This document shows, one piece after another, positions 1-11,622 of a DNA stretch of 64,000 bases (position 1 is its first letter; every line of letters begins with the position of its first letter). A model generated the notes under the pieces. The model was given only the letters and a program-made list of their open reading frames with translations, was not told the DNA's origin and ran no database searches. Source of the stretch: Astropecten irregularis (Eukaryota; Echinodermata; Asteroidea; Paxillosida; Astropectinidae); the NCBI GenBank assembly GCA_963971285.1, contig OZ020248.1, positions 23,891,873-23,955,872 on the forward strand. Reading direction: 5' to 3'. The translations under genes were made by a program, and so were the position numbers.

Positions 1-1160
1 TCCCCATGTCAGACCTAGGGTTACGATCATCGCAACTAGGCCTACATGTACTTGGCTAATATTTAGTAACAAATTATTTCTTTTATAATTCTCTACATAT
101 CAGTATATAGGCCTGCTATGTTTTCATACTAATTACCGACCCACCAACAACTAGGCCTACCGAGAATTATATAAACCTGTAGTGATTTTATCTGCTTTGC
201 AATTTCTGCTTATTTTAGCGATATCAATTCAATAAGCCTTATCGCAAATACCGCCTGGTTGATTTTGGACAATGGTGGAAAGGCACCATGGGAAGGAAAT
301 AGGGGCATATTTTGTACCTTTTCCCTTCCCACAGTGCCTTTCGACTATTGTCCAAAATCAACCAGGCGGTATTTACGATAAGGCTTATGGTTATTATTGG
401 TTATTATTAGTACTCAGTTTTTGATACAGATTGGTAATTAAGCCCAAATCAAATGATCAGCAGGGTAACTGACAAAGTCAAACTCAAACTTAAAAATGTT
501 ATCTAATATAATTAAATGCTCTGAGTCTGACATGGGACTGGGACTCAGAAATTACTGAGGTTGGCCCTATAATTGTATAAACTTGTCCCCATGAGGAAAT
601 TTAGATATGTTACATTAAGACAAGGCAAAGATCATGAACGCCTACTTCTTTCGGGCATGGAGAATACCGGCAATACATAAATTATTTCTGCATGGTTCAG
701 ACATGATGATAATGCATGATTATGACTAAAGTTCGTCGAAAAAAAATCGTTCGAAAAATAAAAAGTTGGAAATTGTTTATTTCGGCAAAGCCTAGGCCTT
801 CTTAAAAAACATTTCAACCGACCCAATCATGGGCTTATGGGAAACGGCATCAAGTGAAACTCTTCCCCAAAAAGATACAAAAATATAGGCCCTAACAAGG
901 AAAAATACTCCCTTTATTAAATTAATACTGCTCCCTTTTTCGTCAACACGGTGCACAACATGCAGTACGGGCGCCGCCATGATGTTTATACTAATAAGCC
1001 AACAAATGGTGGCGCTAGTACAGTATGAATTTATAATGAGTCGAGCCAAGTTATCAGGGAGTTCCCCAGCACCCAAGCGGTGCGTGACAAAAATGTTTAT
1101 AGCTGCGTCTGTACGAGAATTATAAGAACATAAAAAATACTGACTACAAAAAAATATGCC
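1..1160. other. Non-coding left edge with no recognised gene
   Basis: I see no supportable coding exon here. The short open frames have no recognisable domain or splice context. The only clear structure is the foldback repeat at 231-388, annotated separately. The segment may hold decayed sequence of the Harbinger-like element whose transposase fragment lies at 1195-1431, since later exons of that minus-strand gene would fall here, but I could not find them. Confidence 0.4.
231..388. repeat. Foldback inverted repeat, arms about 67 bp
   Basis: Bases 231-298 reappear as a near-perfect reverse complement at 321-388, with a loop of about 20 bases. Both arms carry the words TAAGCCTTATCG and CCGCCTGGTTGATTTTGG. 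A few mismatches sit near the loop. The structure resembles a small foldback MITE. I found no other copy in the window and no convincing target duplication. Confidence 0.75.
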
Positions 1161-1194
1161 TAGTCTATGATTTAAGGTAAGTCTGAGGTGTTAC

Positions 1195-1431
1195 CTGTGT
1201 GACATGTTCGATTTCTGGCCCAATCCTTTCCAAAAGCTGAAAAATCCCATGTCGTGTGAACCTATACCGACGGTAAATCTCCTCCTCCGTCAGAGAATCA
1301 AGCGGGTTTTTCCTGTCGCGAAAAATTCGTTCTCTCCTAAGCGCACGTCTGGCCTCAAAATTGGCTAAAAGCATGAGCGCCATTGTCGAATCAATTTTTT
1401 GGTTTACGTGGTATTTAACTATACGTTTCAC
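1195..1431 (-). pseudogene. PIF/Harbinger-type transposase, N-terminal exon fragment
   Basis: The translation contains RRERIFRDRKNPLD followed by LTEEEIYRRYRFTRHGIFQL. This basic N-terminus and D-x-L...YRxxR..I..L pattern is typical of HARBI1-like transposases. The frame ends at a plausible donor (CACACAG then GTAACA), so it looks like a first exon. No downstream exon with the catalytic DDE region is visible at lower coordinates. The flank at 1435-1612 resembles an element terminus. The family call rests on motif recognition; the element appears truncated. Confidence 0.6.
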
Positions 1432-1434
1432 AAC

Positions 1435-1612
1435 TTAAGGTGGCCTAGTAACTCACCTTAACTTACGATGTGTTACCGGGGAATTTACGATGAGTTCAAC
1501 TCATCGTACGTTTCGTGAAATCGAACTTAAGACCCATCGTGGGATACGATGGGTTATCCTTCGTAACTCGAGATACGATTGATCGTAGAGTTTGGTGAAA
1601 TCGACCCCTGGC
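1435..1612. mobile_element. Harbinger-like element end (subterminal palindromes)
   Basis: This stretch contains short palindromes around TTACGATG and ends in GGTGAAATCGACCCC. It lies directly upstream of the minus-strand transposase fragment. The MITE at 45636-45785 ends in the same GGTGAAATCGACCCC motif and has related internal words, so both probably belong to one Harbinger-like family. The opposite terminus is not identified. Confidence 0.5.
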
Positions 1613-2192
1613 CTGACGGTGGCTGAACATTTCAGCGCGCCATCGCACTCAACCAAGGACATGTGCGTCTGCGTTGTTGCCACAGCCTCTTCCGACACAC
1701 AGCGCCATTCTTTGGAACAGCGGATCATCTTCCAACTTGGCACGCTCCACCCTGACGGAATGAACATCGAGTTCAACGCCTTTCCATTCCCCTGAAGAAG
1801 GTGCATCGCACCGAAAGCTTGGGTGAACTATAACTTCATTGTGCACTGTTTTAACTTAATCTTCTTTGTTATCATATGATTCCAGTGCAACGCAGCAACT
1901 TTTTCTTTTTTGGCACCCTCGGTAAATGCGCGTTTGATTTAGGACTTTGCGCGCACACGCTCTGCACTTCAGTCACGCAATTATTGCAAGCGTCATAAAG
2001 ACGCGCTAGGTACCGTTCGCGCATACTTGAGCGTTGCATATAGAGAATTCTCTTCGAAAGGCATTCCAGTCAAAGTGTTCTTGTTCCACAGACACGCACT
2101 CAAATTCAAAATGACTGCGCCCAGACGGCTTCAAAACGTCTACTCACGGAGAACGCAGAGCTAGCGCTCTTGTAATTTTAATATAGCTGTAT
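1613..2192. other. Unassigned sequence left of the A1 duplication boundary
   Basis: No gene or repeat is recognised. Similarity to the 31-kb paralogous segment starts only at 2193, so this stretch is outside the A1/A2 duplication. The open frames here are short and show no domain. Confidence 0.35.
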
Positions 2193-2519
2193 GCATAACC
2201 CACATCTACCCTCACAGGTACATGTGTATATGGTGTTCCATCTCTGCCAATGTCGCCTGGCGGGTGGCGCCTGGCGCGTGGCGACATATCAACAATTTTA
2301 GGACAGTTGTTCATCCGGGCACTCTCCTTAAACTTCCTTCTGTCGTTGAAAAGGGGTTAGTGTAGCCATGTATTTGAACAGTTTGCTAAGCATTTAAAAC
2401 GTCCTCTTTTTGTTTGATGAGTTTTCTTATTTTGATGCATCTCTGGAAAATTGGGAGAAAAGTGGTAAACCTGCAAATAAGTAGAAATTCCTATTGAGGT
2501 CAACTGAGTTCACTCAGTT

Positions 2520-2661
2520 GACCGTGTGGCGCGTGGCGCGTGGCGGGTTTCGGGTGGCGGGTGGCGGGTGGCGCGTGGCGGGTGGCGGGTGGCGGGTGGC
2601 GCGTGGCGCGTGGCGGGTGGCGCGTGGCGCCTGGCAGGTGGCGCCTGGCGCCTGGCGCCAG
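2520..2661. repeat. GC-rich minisatellite with 7-base units
   Basis: About 20 head-to-tail units alternate between GGCGGGT, GGCGCGT and GGCGCCT. The same words occur just inside the inverted ends at 2257-2282 and 8684-8700, suggesting the array grew from subterminal sequence of the surrounding insertion. Open frames through the array on both strands are a composition effect. Confidence 0.85.
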
Positions 2662-2666
2662 GGCCA

Positions 2667-2907
2667 GGGGTCAATTTCATAAAACTGTTAAGCACAAAAA
2701 GTTGCTTAGCGCAAAATAACATCGCCCAATAACACAAACCACCATTGAAAATTCCATTTGATATCCATGGTCAGCGAACAATAGCCTAAGAACAATCACA
2801 AGTGATACACAACACCTGAAAATTTGGTTGTTAACCTTGTTTTTATCAAGACAGAAATGTCATGCTTAGCAAATTGTTGTGCTTAACAGTTTTATGAAAT
2901 TGGCCCC
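2667..2907. mobile_element. MITE of the GGCCAATTTCATAAA family, full length
   Basis: The left end GGGGTCAATTTCATAAAACTG and the right end CAGTTTTATGAAATTGGCCCC are inverted repeats, continuing inward with TTAAGCACAA. A second near-complete copy lies at 47386-47615. Half-copies of a related subfamily lie at 37320-37426 and 48376-48480. No coding capacity is seen. Confidence 0.75.
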
Positions 2908-3085
2908 AGTATTCACGAAACTACTTAAGTCACAAAATTATAAGCACCCCACTTAAATACCCAACTTAGACGACTCTCACTGACTAAGCAGTATTCACGA
3001 AGCGTTTTCGCTAAGTGCCCCGATTAATTTCGAGTCTTAAATTTAAGACTGGTCCGACCTGACTTAAGTGGGGCACTAGGGTGTC

Positions 3086-3286
3086 ATGGCCGCTTTTTTA
3101 CGTGCCGCGTGCCGCAGAAAATTTAACGAAATAATTCTTCGTAGTGAGAGAATAGATCATGAAAGGTGAGATCCATTGGCAGAATTTACGGACAGGGAAC
3201 TTTACTCAAGATATAGATGTGATAGGAATGGTATTTTGTTCGTAATTGAGCTAATAAATGAACAAATCGAGTCGCCAAGGCGGTGC
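3086..3286 (+). pseudogene. Harbinger-type transposase N-terminal remnant
   Basis: From the ATG at 3086 the frame contains RRKFNEIILRSERIDHER, an in-frame TGA, then DPLAEFTDRELYSRYRCDRN and continues to about INEQIESPRR. The arrangement matches the fragment at 1195-1431 (ERI...NPLDSLTEEEIYRRYRF), so the family call is mutually supported. The TGA and the absence of a catalytic region mark it as a dead copy. Confidence 0.6.
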
Positions 3287-3974
3287 TATTTCTGCGGAGA
3301 TCAAGGTATAGTGATATAGCGCCGCAGCGCAGTACATACATTTACATGCTGATGTACTAACACGTAAACTATGCTTGCGGAACTTTTTAATTCTTCTTGA
3401 AAGTAGGCCTATCCAAAATCATCATTATAAAATATAGTCGGTACGTCTTTCAAGAACCCAAGACTAGAGAGTTTGTGAGGTGGCCAGCGGTCGCAGACAC
3501 GTAAATATCCAAAGGGGATATTATCAAATTGCAAGATTTCCAGACGTAACTTTACTGGTTTGATTGACAGCGCACAGTAGGCCTACATACAACCGTATTT
3601 CGCACCTTCAAAACATGTTGTAAATAGTAAGAATTGACCATAACAAAATGTACAATTTGTTGTGGATGACAAAAGTATTTTCACACAAATAAATGCCCAC
3701 CATGATGATGAAAACCTTGTCAGGGATCATGTAGTCCACACGTATTTCCTGTAAGTTTATAACTCCGTTCACAAAAATCACAAGTTCACTCACAACACAA
3801 GCCAAAACATTACGCACTGCATGTACTGTATACCGTATTATGTTTACATTGTACATTATACAGTGCGCACACACAGTCGTCCCGTCCATTCAAATAGTAG
3901 GTCAAGTTCATGAAACAATTTGCATAAATTTGATACAAATTTTAAAACAATTTGATACACAAGAAAGTACTCAC

Positions 3975-5479
3975 TAGGCCTGGGCGATTAACTCGATTAA
4001 TCGATTAATCGCGATTACATTCCTGTGTCGATTACTCGATTAGTAAATTCTGAACTACTCGATTAATCGTGCCAGTGCGATTAGTGCCTTCGAGTTGCGA
4101 TTAATTCCATGAGTTACTACTATTCTCATTCGATCAATAGCCATGCCGTGTGTGTTGCATGGAGCAGCTGCATAGACTTGATGACAAGTCGTTGGACATT
4201 CGTGTTTTGTCCATCCGTCCGTCAATATCATGCATCGTTCGTATAGTGAGGCAACGTAATCTTGATTCAGTAGGGATCGAGGGTGTTTATGTACCGCGGT
4301 CGCGTCCCCGCATGTTGGACATTATGCAGGACGTACACAGTGTAATGTGAACACGCACACCGTACCCCTGGTGTAGCGATACAATTACCGACTTGATATC
4401 ACGTCTGCTGCTGCACGTGCACCGGATGCCCGCCCAATTGTGACAGCACCATGACAACATTTTGAGATTACACTCTAATTGGCCAGTAGCCCTTCTAATA
4501 ATACTGCCTTATATGGTCAACGTGGATGAGGCATGAATGAGGGCTATACCATTTCGCTGTTTATTGAGGTACATTTAGTTATGTTGCATTTTCAATAAAT
4601 ACTATTTATCTCACTTAGTAATAAAACGAAAGGTTGTCGGGACTTGTCGCACACATGAGTTTTTGGATACATACAGTTTAAACGTGTCGGGGTGAATATT
4701 TATTCAAGCCTGACAGCTGACAGCGAAGTTTTTCTCAACTTCTTAGGCCCACGTGTTTACAATGGATTCGGCTACCATGGCCGGCCAGCGAGGCTTGGCG
4801 CATGCGCGATAGCATTCAACTACTCGAGTACAGACGCTACTCGATTATACAATTACTGTACTGGACTACTGTATCGTATCGTATGATAATCGTGAAGTGA
4901 ACATGTGGAGTAATCGTGAAATGTAAAATAATCGCGATGTGTTTAGTAATCGTGAGCTGTGTAATAATCGTGTTCACTGTTCAGTAATCGTGAACTGTAT
5001 AATAATCGTGTTCACTGTTCAGCCTACATGGGGTGTACATAATGTGTCATCGTGTACATGTACTATCGTTGACCTGTACATGCATGTATGGGACTACGTC
5101 TGTGTGTACGTACGTGAGACAGTAACTGCATGCCTTGTCGGCCAACACTCCGCGAAATTACCCTACTTTACTGAAGGCATACCAATAATTATGGACGATA
5201 TTAGCTTCACGAATTTTGCATTATACCTTATCAGAACAAAAATGGCATTGCTCAATGCCTCAGAAATCGGAACTGATCGATGTTGTAACTTGTAAGAATC
5301 TATGCATTACGCTAGTGCAGTTTACTGCAGTGCCGCTATGATGAATACAAGGTACATGCTGCTTGTATAGTCACTTCCGGGTAATCGCGATTAATCGATT
5401 AATCGCGATTAATCGATTAATCGCGATTATTTCCTCCGCGATTAATCGATTAGTGAAAAGCACTAATCGCCCAGGCCTA
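3975..5479. mobile_element. hAT-type non-autonomous element with 8-bp target duplication
   Basis: The ends are perfect 16-bp inverted repeats (TAGGCCTGGGCGATTA). The flanks carry an identical 8-bp direct repeat, GTACTCAC, at 3967-3974 and 5480-5487. An 8-bp duplication is characteristic of the hAT superfamily. Subterminal regions on both sides are packed with AATCGATTAATCGCGATT-type words, the usual kind of transposase-binding arrays. The interior has a run of TAATCGTG repeats (about 4885-5020). No open frame resembles a hAT transposase; the longest is 118 codons with no recognised domain. Confidence 0.85.
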
Positions 5480-7408
5480 GTACTCACGGCGTGCATGTAC
5501 TGTATATAGTGAGAGGTTGAAATAATTGTCAACACTGAGAAAAAGCTTTAAAGACTCCTGTCGGGATTTTTTCACTTGACAAATTGCTGGCAAAAATTGG
5601 TGATTATTATAGAAGGTAAGTAAGCTTTATAGGCTTTATTCACAAACATGACTAAAACATAATGATAATGAATATTGTCAACAATTATTTAGTAGCTAAC
5701 AGCCAAAATAAATGTAGGGATCTGAAGTTTGCGTCCCATGTTAAACTGTAGAGGGCGCTCTTTTCATGAGGCCTCTGCTGCAAAACCCTTTGAAGAGCAT
5801 CATCTCGACGATTTAGCAGTCCGGTAGTTAATCTTTTTTTGTGCTAATTTGGAATCGTAATATGAATGTAATTTGTTAATTATCGTCACCTTTAATGATC
5901 AGGGAATTACCTGAGATAGGTGTTTGGTGTCAGATTCATCATATTTTGAGTGCTTTATCGCTGCAAACTTTCCGTTAACTTGGGTTTTATGTGTAGCAAC
6001 TTCAGTACAGTATAGCATAGTACATGTTCATGTACAATGTGTGTATGCACACAGTACAAGTGCATTGTGTACGGGCACGAATGCACGTGTGGACAGTTTC
6101 GGGCTGTACCCATGGCAACAAGCTCATTGACGGAGTGGGCGCACGCACACATTGCATGTATAATATTGATATGCACTCATTATTAGACTCGTACCTCTTG
6201 GGATTTAAGTTACACATACACTTTATATTTTATAAACTTTATATGTTATATGCTTATTGTGTGTATACAGGGAACAGGCCATACATTATTTGTATGCACA
6301 TCGCTAAGGGGGTTTAGGCTGTTATACGCCTGCCTGCCTGTTGCAGTGATACTGTATTATCACCACCATCCTTTGAGTGTTGGGTGAGTTATAATAATTA
6401 AACAGTCCTTTCCTAAACATGCAACTGTGGGTTAGCCCAACACACTTACTATCTATATTGTTGTCATGATTGTTAGACAATCTAGTTATTTATCTTATGT
6501 CATATAATTATTTTCCAGGGAAATCAAGGGAGTTAACTTTCAGGGAGAACATTACCTGAGATTCAACGATTAGATAATTAAATCCAATAATTAAATACAA
6601 GAATCAGCAATCAAGTTGTCGTCTCTGTGTCATCTTTATTGGTCTTGACGGGATTCTCTTACCGGAGGACACACGTCCTCCACCCCTGAAGGGACTATAC
6701 AGTTTCTTCGCTGGGACGCTGCCACCGGGCGTCGCCGCAACCTTACATAAATAACCTGAATTATGTGTGCAACAGCTTAGTGCACATAAAATTATTTATC
6801 AGAGAGGAGAAAAATTGGTCCCAGTGTAAAGCTAATAGGATAAAATGTGCCCCAAAAAATCAGTAAAAACAAGCAGCTCGGAAAACTGTAATGGTAATTA
6901 ATTGATTAATTGATTGCGCCGACCGTGTAGTCTTGGCAACGATTGTTGACGTTAGACTTTCACACATGCGCAACAGAAATATTTTCACCAACAAACCTTT
7001 GTGGGGTACTAAGATAAGTGGGTTACTAAGTTGTTTCGTGAATACGTCCTTAAGCGCCCGACTTAAGTTAGCGGGGTGCTTGAGACTTAAGTGCATAACT
7101 TAAGTACCCCACTTAGTAAGTTTCGTGAATACCGGCCCTGGCGCCTTAATATTGTCAATGGTGCGGATTCAGAGTGGCACGCATACGGATCGCTGTACAG
7201 TGACGTAGTACCTGATGCATATATTCAATACTCGGCCATGGGTTGCACCAACATACGTTACCTTTATGGGACGAAGTCTTTATTTCTGAGAGAGTTCTTA
7301 TTTCTGCAATTATCTTTAATTCCGTGGATTCAGGCACGCCCTCTCCTGGCCTTTTATTTTCAGTTTGTTTGCAATTCTGCATCTCTTTATTTAAGAAGCT
7401 TTCTTTAA

Positions 7409-7765
7409 AGGTAGTATCATTCTTTGGTTTTTGTCAAAGAAGTACAGATTCATGGGCAAAAATATCAAGGAAGATACAGTCACAGTCATCTGTGAAAATT
7501 TCAGTCCCATGCGGTGCCCACTTTTTGAGAAAATCGTGAAAAATGGCGACAGTATTTCTTAAGTCTTTTCTCTTTTATTTCTGATCTTTGAAAAGATCAA
7601 AAATATTTTCGGTCGTTGTTTTACTAATTTCTGGATAAATACACAATTTCAGGCGGAAACATTTTAACGGTAGGTTTCTACCAGCACCATCTTCATACCC
7701 TTTAAGTTTTACGTAAATCTGTGAACATTTCTGGTTTTGTTTCTTACCAAAGTATGATAGTACCT
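7409..7765. mobile_element. TTAA-flanked MITE, family 1 (AGGTAGTATCATACTTTGG)
   Basis: This is a copy of a ~360-bp element with inverted ends AGGTAGTATCATNCTTTGG, bounded by TTAA at 7405-7408 and 7766-7769. TTAA target duplication is the hallmark of piggyBac-type insertion, so a piggyBac-related non-autonomous family is inferred. Other copies or parts lie at about 9190-9560, 11245-11622, 16393-16772, 33565-33932, 35141-35498, 40674-41000, 48948-49172 and 57385-57560. Confidence 0.75.
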
Positions 7766-7769
7766 TTAA

Positions 7770-8530
7770 TTCTGAGGCTTTGTTTATTCCTGCAGTTGTT
7801 TTAAATGCCGTGTTTGTTTTTATTTCTGAAGCTGTCTTTAATTCTGAGGCTTTGTTGGCTTTTTTGTTTATTTCTGCAGTTTTTTTAAGGGGCCGTCCAT
7901 AAAGTACGTAGGCCTACGCACGAAAGGCCAACTTGTTTGACCCCCCCCCCCCGCATGGCGTACGCAGTGGTCCCAACCCCCAAATGCATACGCATTCCAC
8001 ATTAGGTTTGTCACTTCTCGTGACATTAATATGTCACAGTAATCCGGGCCGGTACCGTTATTGGGACGTCACTTTCAAATTCTGAAATGAATGACTAAAG
8101 TTTAACAGGTTTTTATACATGTACAGATGTATTTTACTTTTTTCATTATGTTGAATAAGAAAAAAAAGGAAAAAACTAAACAATCCCGGTGCGTTTTTCA
8201 GGTTTTTTACCTCTCTATTCGCGCGATAATGCTATGCGAATTGTTCATTTGCGTACGGTACGCATTGGCCTGAACCCCCCCCCCCCCTGTACGCATGGCG
8301 TACGCATCGGTAACAACCCCCCCTCCCCCTCTTCGTGCGTACGTACCTTATGGACGACCAATAAACTCAGTGTTTAATTTTATTTCTGAAGCTATTTCTT
8401 TATTCTAGCCTATATTTTCAAAATTGTTTTATTTCTGTAATGATCTTAAACTGTGTGGTTATCTTTATTTCTGCATTTATTAATTTATTTCTGAATCTTT
8501 CTTAGTAATTCTATTATTGTTGGTTTATTT
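7770..8530. repeat. Degenerate tandem repeat of TTTATTTCTGAAG-like words
   Basis: Imperfect copies of TTTATTTCTG(A/C)AG and TTTAATTCTGAGGCTTTG recur on both sides of the inverted-repeat element at 7889-8359, which appears to have inserted into the array. No coding meaning is seen. Confidence 0.5.
7889..8359. mobile_element. TIR element with GGCCGTCCATAAAGTACGTA ends
   Basis: The left end GGGGCCGTCCATAAAGTACG is mirrored at the right by CGTACGTACCTTATGGACGAC. Each end has a poly-C tract next to a GCATGGCGTACGCA word. It has no coding capacity. The superfamily is not assigned. Confidence 0.65.
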
Positions 8531-9189
8531 TTACTGTTATTAATTTTGGCCCTTTCGGTCGCCCATACGAATTCGACTTCTCAAATTACATGTCATGAAT
8601 GACACCTTATTTTTCCCATACTGAATTATTAGCTTTGTATGTAACCGTTCAGGGATAGAAACGTCAGATCCACGATCTTTGACCCGCCACCCGCCAGGCG
8701 ACATTAGCAGAGATGGAACACCATACAGGTACGTACCCAAAAGGTATAGGGACAGGGTGGGACAGGTAGGGCATGGCAATAGTACGAGTTATGAAATCAA
8801 TATGCAACATGGCGACTTTTGCTTTCTTTATGCTATTTTTGAATAAAAATGTTTCAAAATATTTCGAGTGCGGTGGTCTGTTTGCTAATTTCAGCTCTGC
8901 TAGTGATGGCAATAATTGGTTTCCTAATTCACGCTTCTTATTCACGGCATGTTATTGGGCTTAGAACAGACAAAGTAGGCCACCAGTTTGAGGTAGCTTT
9001 TGCAGTAGCCCGTTTGCATGGGCTAAATGTACAATACATGATTGGTAAAGGTTATAGGACTGCACTCATACTTTGTCTAATCCAGCATGTACATGGAATA
9101 ATAAACCTGTGAAAATTTGAGCTCAATTGGACATCTGGGTCACGAGAAAATAACGATAACCCGACTCGATTTTTCTTATAAAACATGAG

Positions 9190-9560
9190 GAATAGTTTAC
9201 TTTATGTTTGTTCCAAAAATCTTTCGGACGAACGATCTTTGGAAAAGACAGAAATACAGATTCATGGACACAAATATCAAGGACGATACAGTAATTTCAG
9301 TCCCATAGTATACGGTGCCCACTTTGTGAGGAAACAGTGAAAAACGGCCACAGTATTTCTTAAGTCTTTTATTTTTGATATTTTAAAAGATCAAAAAGAT
9401 ATTCGGTCGTTGTTTTACTCATTTCTGGATAAATACACCATTTCAGGCGGAACAAATTTTACGGTATGTTTCTACCAGCACCATCTTCATACCCTGTAAG
9501 TTATACGTAAATCTGTGAACATTTCTGTTTGGTTTCTTACCAAATTATGATACTACCTGT
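9190..9560. mobile_element. TTAA-type MITE family 1 copy (decayed)
   Basis: The segment carries the internal family-1 words (AAATACAGATTCATGGACAC, CAGTATTTCTTAAGTCTTTT, CATTTCAGGCGG) and ends in ACCAAATTATGATACTACCT. The left inverted end is eroded. Boundaries are approximate. Confidence 0.55.
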
Positions 9561-11244
9561 AGGAAAATAAAATAAATTGTTGCTGAATTTGGTCCTTGGA
9601 TATAGTCGTTGTTATCTAAAACAAAAATGGTCACTCGAGTCGGCCATTGGTAATGGCAAGTCAATACTGCATTGCCGCGTCTATAATTTGACTCTTTCGG
9701 CTGACTGATGATGACCGATTTTTGATGCCGCAAAAAATTATTGGAACGTGCGGAGGCACTCAAAAAAGGACGTGTACAATAACAACTATGGGGATGGCAT
9801 TATTGATTTGACACACTTATTTTGTTTTTAGTAACGTTTTACACCACATCATTATAATTTAATTCATAGCTGTTTAAGAAAGATTCTGTTACTGAATTTT
9901 GCCCTTGGATATGGTCGTTGTTAAAAAAAAAGTATCATGAATACTAATTATTCATTATGGCCGAATTAAAAAATCCGATTATTTCATTTGGTCTTTGTCA
10001 ACGGCAAACCGAAAACGTATTGCCGCGTCAACCATTTTTTAATATTTAAAAATTTTTCTGCCGAATAAAGACCGACTTTTGATGTCGGGGGGAAATTTTT
10101 CAAACAAATGGCGGCACGCATAAAAAGGACGTGTAAAATCACCACCATGGGGATGGTAGTATTGATTTGGCACACTGGCACGGTGTCCATAGAAACAAAC
10201 AACCATATTTTCCTTTACTTTCCACTTTGGTGACGAACGCCGACACGATGTCAATTTCACGCATCAATCTCAAAATCAATTGGACGCCACTTATCTAGTA
10301 TCACAGTGCTGGCAGGCCGAGTTATAAATTATTATTTTGGTAAATTTTACCATGCCTCCGAATGCAAGATATGATTTTGCATGAGAATATAAATTTTAAA
10401 AGAGATACTTAAGCCTTATTGCCTTATTTGACCTTTAATTTTGGTCAAAATGATCTCGACACTTGAGGCTTATCTTAAGAATAAGTTATTCGAAGATTGG
10501 AACGTGGTCATTTTGTGTTTGAGGTTTGCTACGTATAGGAAAAGGTAAATGCTGACTTTCAGAAGATAGAAGTTTCATCTTGATTCATGGAGTAGGCCCT
10601 ATCGTTCTTGTGCTTTGTAACTTGTTTTTCCCGAGAAATGAATTAAATACTAAATAAATACTACTTTGCATCTCACACTTAAGCTCACACCGGGTACCCT
10701 ATACACATCACAAAAGTATTTAACAAACAAACAGATTTTCTCATCGATTCATCCTGAACATAAACGTTCAAGTGAAAACCACCAAAGAGCCACCTCTCGC
10801 CTGTTCAACTATAGAAGATTAACGCGTAATTTTGGTTATATGACGTCACGGCACATGGAGGCGAAAAACAGAACATTGTATCGGCTATCACTTTTTTACG
10901 CTATGAACAAATTAGGTTAGGGTCAAACATGGAGGAAAAAATAGCAGATTCTCATGACCATTCAACTCGATCGAAGCGATTGTCTAAACCCCCCCCCCCC
11001 CCAAAAAAAAAGCAACTTCCAGTCTATTGACATTTTCATTATGAAACCTTATTGTAGGTCTTCCCGACCAATTCTTATACTGCTAACATGTGGGTTTGTA
11101 AGAAGGAGTAGAATGCCTCATTCAAACCAAGTGGTTTGTTTCTATTTTCCCCCTCTCCCCCTTTTATTGGGCAAACTTCACCCCAAAGCTAAGACCACAC
11201 ACAATATTGTGGTTCAAAAACATGGTATCTATCTCCATTTTAGG

Positions 11245-11622
11245 TTGTATCATACTTTGGTAAGAGACCAAAACAGAAATGTTCACAGATTTACGTATAA
11301 CCTACAGGGTATGAAGATGGTGCTGGTAGAAACATGCTGTTAAAAGTTTTCCGCCTGAAATGGTGTATTTATCAAGAAATTTGTAAAACAACGACCGAAA
11401 ATCTTTTTGATCTTTTAAAAAATCAAAAATAAAAGACAAAACACTTAAGAAATACTGTGGCCGGTTTTCGCTGTTTTCTCAAAAAGTGGGCAACGTATGG
11501 GACTGAAATTTTCACAGATTACTTTTACTGTATCTTTCTTGATATGTTTGCCCACGAATCTGTATTTCTTTGACAAAAACCAAAGTATGATACTATACTT
11601 TTACTACCTTTAAAAAAAAGTC
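11245..11622. mobile_element. TTAA-type MITE family 1 copy inside the A1 duplication
   Basis: The inverted ends ATCATACTTTGGTAAG and CCAAAGTATGATACTA are visible, with family-1 interior. The partner copy is at 33565-33932, so insertion preceded the A1/A2 duplication. The right end has a small internal duplication near 11590-11610. Confidence 0.65.

Larger units (their letters stand above)
2908..7142. mobile_element. Degenerate Harbinger-like element split by a hAT insertion
   Basis: The left terminus reads GTATTCACGAAACTACTTAAG and the right terminus, in reverse complement, GTATTCACGAAACTTACTAAG. Both continue with related words such as CACTTAAGT and GCACCCC. A Harbinger-type transposase N-terminus (3086-3286) lies just inside the left end in the expected orientation. 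A hAT-type element (3975-5479) sits inside. 5490-7000 holds no recognisable coding sequence and is probably decayed interior or further nested repeats. Confidence 0.5.
2229..8725. mobile_element. Apparent 6.5-kb insertion with ~42-bp terminal inverted repeats
   Basis: The left end (2229-2270) and right end (8684-8725) are near-identical inverted repeats starting TATGGTGTTCCATCTCTG. The paralogous locus at 31188-31216 runs uninterrupted through the junction: its left part matches 2193-2221 and its continuation matches from 8726. CAGGTAC occurs at 2215-2221 and again at 8726-8732, like a 7-bp target duplication, although seven extra bases (2222-2228) separate the left copy from the inverted repeat. 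The insert is filled with other repeats (hAT, Harbinger-like and TTAA elements). No transposase for the outer element is evident, so the superfamily is unknown. Confidence 0.6.

Noticed and set aside
2494-2737. Open frames rich in Trp-Arg-Val and Pro-Ala-Arg on both strands
   Set aside because: They come from the GC-rich heptamer minisatellite; length 7 units shift all frames and there is no gene context.
9545-9763. Conserved 72-codon frame also present at 32057-32326
   Set aside because: The conservation is explained by the A1/A2 segmental duplication; there is no recognised domain and no splice or start context.
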